A stretch of 9,173 nt of DNA from Chloroflexota bacterium. GTDB lineage: Bacteria > Chloroflexota > Limnocylindria > Limnocylindrales > CSP1-4. Made by a program: the position numbers and the translations under genes. Below, one piece after another: positions 5,741 to 9,173 of the stretch. The stretch is taken from NCBI GenBank assembly GCA_021785115.1, contig JAJYGO010000207.1, positions 1 to 9,173 of the forward strand, given 5' to 3'. The first letter of the stretch is position 1; every line of letters starts with the position of its first letter. The notes beneath the pieces were generated by a model that did no database searches, was not told where the DNA came from, and worked only from the letters and a program-made list of their open reading frames with translations.

Positions 5741-7474
5741 ATGAGCAGTGTCCCGTTCCGTCATCAGGCTGCCCTCGACGCCGTTCGCGCGGTAGTGGCC
5801 GGCGCAAACGCGGATGACGCGGAGAGCGAGATGGTCGACTTCAAGGAGGAGGCCGGAACGAACGGTCGCGGCACGCGCCAGGCTATTGGCCCCAAGCACG
5901 AGCCCGCGGCACAGGCCCTCGCGAACGAGGTGGCGTGCTTCGCCAACACGACGCGCGGAGGCGTCCTCGTCGTCGGGGTCGCGGACGGCGCATCCGGCCC
6001 CGGCGCGCTCGTCGGCTCGTATCTCGACCTCGACTGGCTGAAGGAGAGGATCTGGGCTCTCACCACGCCGCACTACAGCGGGTTCTTCATCGAGGAGATC
6101 CCGGCCTTCGGGTCACGGATCTACTTCATCAACGTGGAGCCGGCACTCGAGGAGATCCGCGCGGCTGACAAGCTGCGGACACGGCACGGCAAGCGGTGCG
6201 TGGAACTCACGGGCGACGCAGCACGCCGCTTCCTGGAGGCGCGGCGTGGGTTCGACTGGAGTGCGGAGCCGAGCGGGATGCGGCTGTCCGAGGTCGATCC
6301 AGGGGCGATCGAGACTGCGATGCGCTTCTATCGGCAGCGGCAGGACACGACGCCACCGAGCGAGCGCGAGCTTGCGAGTCGGATGGGTGTGCTCCTCGAC
6401 GACGGAGACGACCCTGAGATCAACCGGGCCGGGGCGCTGCTGCTGGCCCCGTTTGAGCCGCGAATCGTCCAGGCTCAGCTCCTCATCACCGACGTTGAGG
6501 GCCGGCCAGCGCACCACGATCTTGTGGGGCGGGCGCCCCTGGTGCTCTTCCTCGAGGAGGCCTACCGGCTCCTCGACGATGTCGCGTTCCCGGTCGCCCC
6601 TGTCGTCGTGGGGCTCACTCGACGCGAACTGCGCCCGGTGCCTAGGCCAGCCTACCGCGAGGCGCTCGTCAACGCCGTCATGCACCGCGATTACCGGCTC
6701 GACCGCCAGCAAGTCCATGCCGTGGCGTCTGGATCACCAGCCGACACCTTCAAGGTGCGCTCCCCCGGTGGGCTGCTACCGGTCGTCTCGGTGGATCGCC
6801 TGCTGGCCACGCCGTCACGCCCTCGAAACGAGGCCCTGGCGCACGCGCTTTGGGCCATCGCGGTGGCGGAGCGGCAGGGCGTCGGCATCAAGACGATGTA
6901 TCGGACCATGCTCCGGGAAGGTCACGACGCGCCAGAGATCGTGGAGGACAACGGCGAGCTGATCGTCCGACTCGCCGGTGGCACGCCGGATGTGGGCCTC
7001 CGGGCGTTCTTCGACGACCTTGAGGCGCAGAACCGGGCGTTCGAGGACGACCCGGCAGTCGTGATCGCCATCCGCGATCTGCTGCATGACACGCCGCTCC
7101 GCCCCGAGCGGTTGGCGGTAGTCGCGCAGCGGACGGTGGGTGAGGCCTTCAGGACTCTCACCGCACTCGAGGCGGCGGGAGCGGTCGAGCGTCTCCTCAA
7201 CGGCAGCAGGGCCTTCCGCCTCACCTCAGACGCGAAGGCGCGCCTCGGCGAGCGCCTGACGTACCGCCGCTCGACGATGGAAGAGCACTCGTCGCTCGTC
7301 CGTGCCTATCTCGACCAGCACCCGGACATCAGCCGGGAGCAGGCCGTCCAGCTCCTGGGCCTGGAGCCAAAGACGGCGACCCGTGTCCTTGGCAAGCTGC
7401 TCGATAGCGGTGCTCTGGAGTACTCCGGGCCGCCCCGGGGCAGAGGCGTCCGCTACCGCCTGCATCGCGCCTGA
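5741..7474 (+). CDS. AlbA_2 (Schlafen-like) and HATPase_c_4 domain protein, putative regulator
   Basis: 577-residue soluble protein. The N-terminal AlbA_2 domain (about 28-150) shows VDFKEE (32-37) and ANEVACFANTTRGGVLVVGVAD (split as ANEVACFANTT at 61-71 and GGVLVVGVAD at 73-82). The central part carries a GHKL-type ATP-binding HATPase_c_4 domain: YREALVNAVMHRDY (305-318) with the N-box Asn 311, VRSPGGLLP (339-347), RPRNEALAHAL (360-370) and ERQGVGIKTMY (377-387). Two C-terminal stretches (about 436-500 and 515-575) look like winged helices; SREQAVQLLGLEPKTATRVL (531-550) fits helix-turn-helix. Such proteins are often annotated as transcriptional regulators or RecG-C-like ATPases, and the biochemical role is mostly unknown; some AlbA_2 proteins occur in defence islands. 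The start ATG agrees with a leaderless promoter just upstream. It stands alone, divergent from hipBA, between repeat copies 2 and 3. The domain call is firm; the function is not. Confidence 0.88.
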   Translation: MSSVPFRHQAALDAVRAVVAGANADDAESEMVDFKEEAGTNGRGTRQAIGPKHEPAAQALANEVACFANTTRGGVLVVGVADGASGPGALVGSYLDLDWLKERIWALTTPHYSGFFIEEIPAFGSRIYFINVEPALEEIRAADKLRTRHGKRCVELTGDAARRFLEARRGFDWSAEPSGMRLSEVDPGAIETAMRFYRQRQDTTPPSERELASRMGVLLDDGDDPEINRAGALLLAPFEPRIVQAQLLITDVEGRPAHHDLVGRAPLVLFLEEAYRLLDDVAFPVAPVVVGLTRRELRPVPRPAYREALVNAVMHRDYRLDRQQVHAVASGSPADTFKVRSPGGLLPVVSVDRLLATPSRPRNEALAHALWAIAVAERQGVGIKTMYRTMLREGHDAPEIVEDNGELIVRLAGGTPDVGLRAFFDDLEAQNRAFEDDPAVVIAIRDLLHDTPLRPERLAVVAQRTVGEAFRTLTALEAAGAVERLLNGSRAFRLTSDAKARLGERLTYRRSTMEEHSSLVRAYLDQHPDISREQAVQLLGLEPKTATRVLGKLLDSGALEYSGPPRGRGVRYRLHRA

Positions 7475-7479
7475 GCATG

Positions 7480-7503
7480 AGCCGACCCACCACGGGTCAG
7501 GCT
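7480..7503 (+). terminator. Hairpin after the AlbA_2 gene
   Basis: AGCCGACCC, loop ACCAC, then GGGTC-A-GGCT form a nine-pair stem with one bulged A, starting six bases after the stop codon. There is no T-run, so it may be a terminator of the type used in GC-rich genomes or only an RNA-end stabiliser. Confidence 0.35.
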
Positions 7504-7529
7504 GCTGGATCGAAGTTGCTGAGCCGACT

Positions 7530-7896
7530 GCGCGGCCGGCGGGCCGTGCGCGGCAGTGGCGCTGCGCGGCGGGTCGTCCGCGGCAGTGGGGGCGCGCGGC
7601 AGTCGCCGCCGGCCCGCAACTCCTGCGTATCCACCACGGCGGGAACGTTGTGCAGGATGTTGCGCCTCGGGGCGGGTGCGCGTGATGCGCGTCACGCCGG
7701 CGGCCCGTGGCCCGTGCGTGAGTGGCGGGGTGCGTGGCGCCGCGGACCGTCCGGCGGGGCCTCGGGCGGGCCGCGAGACGGCGCATGCCAGCGGCGAGGC
7801 GGCGCCATCCGTGGACACCGGTCCCCGGGCGGTCGTTACGCAGGGAACGGGCCCGCGGCGGCGGATAGCGTGCTGCCGGTGCAAACGGCGCAGAAG
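7530..7896 (+). repeat. Long intergenic repeat, copy 3 (truncated)
   Basis: This is the third copy, in the same orientation. The left part has its own GC-rich units (CGCGGCAGTGG at 7549 and 7579, and a partial at 7595). Bases 7638-7672 equal copy 1 at 2942-2976. The middle conserved block (GCGCCATCC, then CCGGTCCCCGGGCGGT and TTACGCAGGGAAC, 7802-7848) matches copies 1 and 2. It includes an extra local duplication of GGCG-rich sequence near 7780-7805. Similarity stops after GTGCAAACGGCGCA, close to 7892, exactly where the 118-bp core of the other copies begins; that core is missing. A 15-bp tandem array follows a few bases later. Confidence 0.75.
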
Positions 7897-7905
7897 GTGG
7901 GCCAG

Positions 7906-8004
7906 GAGCCGCGGGTCGCGCAGGCGCGGGTCGCGCAGCCGCGGGTCGCGTGGCCGCGGGTCGCGTGGCCGCGGGTCGCGCAGGCGGTCGCGCAGGCGGT
8001 CGCG
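7906..8004. repeat. 15/12-bp GC-rich tandem array
   Basis: Five 15-bp units ending in GCGGGTCGCG (7906-7980) are followed by two 12-bp units CAGGCGGTCGCG (7981-8004) that lack three bases. Single-base variation alternates CAG and TGG at unit starts. Both strands stay open through it, as expected for a period divisible by three, but there is no start, ribosome site or family match to make it a gene. It fills the place where the repeat core would be. Confidence 0.8.
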
Positions 8005-8036
8005 TGGCGCGTGTCACGCTCGCCGGCCCCCGGCCC

Positions 8037-8205
8037 CCGCCGCCCGCCGATCGCTGCCGGCCGGCCAGAGGCGGCGGCCGGTCAGGGGCCGGCGGGAACC
8101 GCGTCCGTCGCCACCGGCCGGCAGTTCGGGGCCAGCACAGGCCTGGCAGGCGCCGCGGAAACGGCCACCAGCGCCGTCGGCACGCAATTCCTCCGTAGTG
8201 CTTTT
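8037..8205 (+). repeat. Degenerate fourth fragment of the intergenic repeat
   Basis: ACCGCGTCCGTCGCC at 8098-8112 is identical to copy 1 at 2835-2849. CACGCAATTCCTCCGTAGTGC near 8181 resembles the GCAGTTCCTGCGCATCG border of the other copies (first 20 bases compared). GCCGGCCGG-rich sequence surrounds both. No conserved middle or core is present. From 8206 to 8257 there is only a CGCGT-TG-ACGCG palindrome (8206-8217) and nothing else I can name. Confidence 0.4.
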
Positions 8206-8257
8206 CGCGTTGACGCGGCAGACCACAAGATGTAGATGCGCTGGCTCGCTGCGACGT

Positions 8258-9173
8258 TCATGACCCAAGGAGCCATGCAAGGAGCGCCGACGGAACAGCG
8301 AGCATGTCCTCGTCGCGCGCGAGCGCGCGGCGGGTGGCGACGACACCACCGCCGCCCCGAGCTGCAATCGCTCGACTCGCAGCGCGCCAGCCCGTATCCA
8401 CGTACTTGGACTCGAAGCCAAGACCCAACCGTGCGCCGACGAAGTCGATCTCGGTCCCTGAGTTCGGGTTCACCCAGTACCGCACCTCGGCCATCTCCAT
8501 GAACGCTCCCGGCAGCTCGCGCTCGATCGCGCGATGCAGGGCAAGCGCCGTCTGCTGCTCGCTGACGTCGGAGGCAGCAGGCTCGGCCGCGCTCGAGTCC
8601 ACGAGCCGGGGGAGACGTGCCAGCAACGGGTCCGTGAAGTAGAACTTCCGCTGGGCCCTCAGGTTCGGCCGGCCGTCGTTGTCCTTGTAGCAGCGGAAGC
8701 CGAGGAAGGCAGTGACGAGTTCGGTGATGCGGGCGTCGGCCTGTTCATTGTCGGCGAAACCCACGTCCCGAGCCAGATCGGAGAGATTGATCGGGGCGGC
8801 GAGCGAGCGCGCCAGCCGTTCGATGAAGGCAAGGGCCTCCGGTGGCGTGGTCCGCATGGACCGGAACGCCTCGCCCCGGACGACATTCCAGAGGTCGCGG
8901 ACGAAGGCCGGGGCGACGTCGCCGGTGTCCATGAACGACGAGACGGCCGTCGGGTACCCGCCGACATGCAGGTAGTTCTCCCAGGCGTCGACCAGCTGGG
9001 GGATGAACACCTGGAGCTCCTCGAGGATGGCCGGCGCGTCGCTGAACACGTCTCGCGGCCGCATCGTCGAGATCGCGGGGACGTGGGCGTCTGCGCCCGT
9101 CACGGCGCAGAAGGAGCGGAATGACATCGGCAGCAGGAGGCGCTCGCCCGCGCCCGCTGGCTCGCCGTGGCGG
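8258..9173 (-). CDS. AAA_14 / DUF4143 family ATPase, C-terminal part (5' end beyond window)
   Basis: The frame stays open to the right edge, so the start and the Walker A/B ATPase part are outside; 304 residues are visible. The first residues read GERLLLPMSFRSF, the conserved segment at the end of the AAA_14 ATPase domain, so the ATG at 9127 is internal, not a start. The DUF4143 part follows: ENYLHVGGYPTAV (about 50-62, counted from that Met), INLSDLARDVGFA (113-125), KFYFTDPLLARL (161-172), then YWVNPNSGTEIDFV (217-230) and LGFESKY (236-242). The last two match the E-x-D-F ... E-x-K pattern of the nuclease-like fold in this family. Its cellular role is poorly known; it is common in accessory regions. 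It is convergent with the AlbA_2 gene across the repeat-filled gap. No T-rich terminator is seen after the stop. Confidence 0.88.
   Translation of the reverse strand, partial: RHGEPAGAGERLLLPMSFRSFCAVTGADAHVPAISTMRPRDVFSDAPAILEELQVFIPQLVDAWENYLHVGGYPTAVSSFMDTGDVAPAFVRDLWNVVRGEAFRSMRTTPPEALAFIERLARSLAAPINLSDLARDVGFADNEQADARITELVTAFLGFRCYKDNDGRPNLRAQRKFYFTDPLLARLPRLVDSSAAEPAASDVSEQQTALALHRAIERELPGAFMEMAEVRYWVNPNSGTEIDFVGARLGLGFESKYVDTGWRAASRAIAARGGGGVVATRRALARDEDMLAVPSALLAWLLGS

Noticed and set aside
2815..7896. Integron attC sites or a MITE/insertion sequence
   Set aside because: No attC-type core sites, no terminal inverted repeats at the ends of the copies, no target duplication and no integrase or transposase in the window.
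7226..8017. 263-codon minus-strand frame over the end of the AlbA_2 gene, copy 3 and the tandem array
   Set aside because: Proline/Ala/Arg low complexity from tandem DNA; antisense to a clear gene.
8201..8217. CTTTT plus CGCGT-TG-ACGCG as an intrinsic terminator, or TTGACG as a plus-strand promoter
   Set aside because: For the minus-strand gene the hairpin is followed by A residues, not T; as a promoter the -10 match at 17 bases is poor and it would point into antisense.

Overview
The window is very rich in G+C, with long open frames on both strands. Its proteins (a capsule-type tyrosine autokinase with fused membrane adaptor, a HipA kinase, an AlbA_2/ATPase protein and a DUF4143 protein) and one gene that looks leaderless fit a high-GC bacterium, either Chloroflexota or Actinomycetota. 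I lean to Chloroflexota by general resemblance only; there is no rRNA or marker gene to settle it.

Left part (1-2547, minus strand): the start of an exopolysaccharide/capsule operon. A bacterial tyrosine autokinase with a Wzz-type chain-length domain (901-2547) is followed after 43 bp by a WcaI-like family 4 glycosyltransferase (857 leftwards, cut by the window edge). The leader (2548-2735) carries two short tandem duplications and a palindrome next to a -35-like hexamer.

Right part (about 2800-9173): an accessory region of three unrelated modules separated by copies of one long GC-rich intergenic repeat, all in the same orientation. Repeat copy 1 (about 2815-3294) abuts the 3' end of a HipBA-type toxin-antitoxin pair (3311-4880, minus). 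Upstream of hipB is an array of six 19-bp palindromic sites (4959-5119), which includes a 57-bp duplication carrying two promoter-like elements. Repeat copy 2 (about 5158-5640) leads into a divergently transcribed gene (5741-7474, plus) for an AlbA_2 plus HATPase_c_4 protein with winged-helix-like C-terminal segments. Its promoter lies on a 31-bp near-perfect palindrome and predicts a leaderless mRNA. Repeat copy 3 (about 7530-7896) is cut short and passes into a 15/12-bp tandem array (7906-8004) and a weak fourth repeat fragment. The window ends in the C-terminal part of an AAA_14/DUF4143 ATPase (8258 to the right edge, minus).

The layout repeat - hipBA - repeat - AlbA_2 gene - repeat - DUF4143 gene looks like accessory cassettes exchanged by recombination between shared intergenic repeats. 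Copies 1 and 2 share a 118-bp identical core with several possible hairpins. The repeat itself shows no convincing gene and I do not recognise it; it is the most novel item here.
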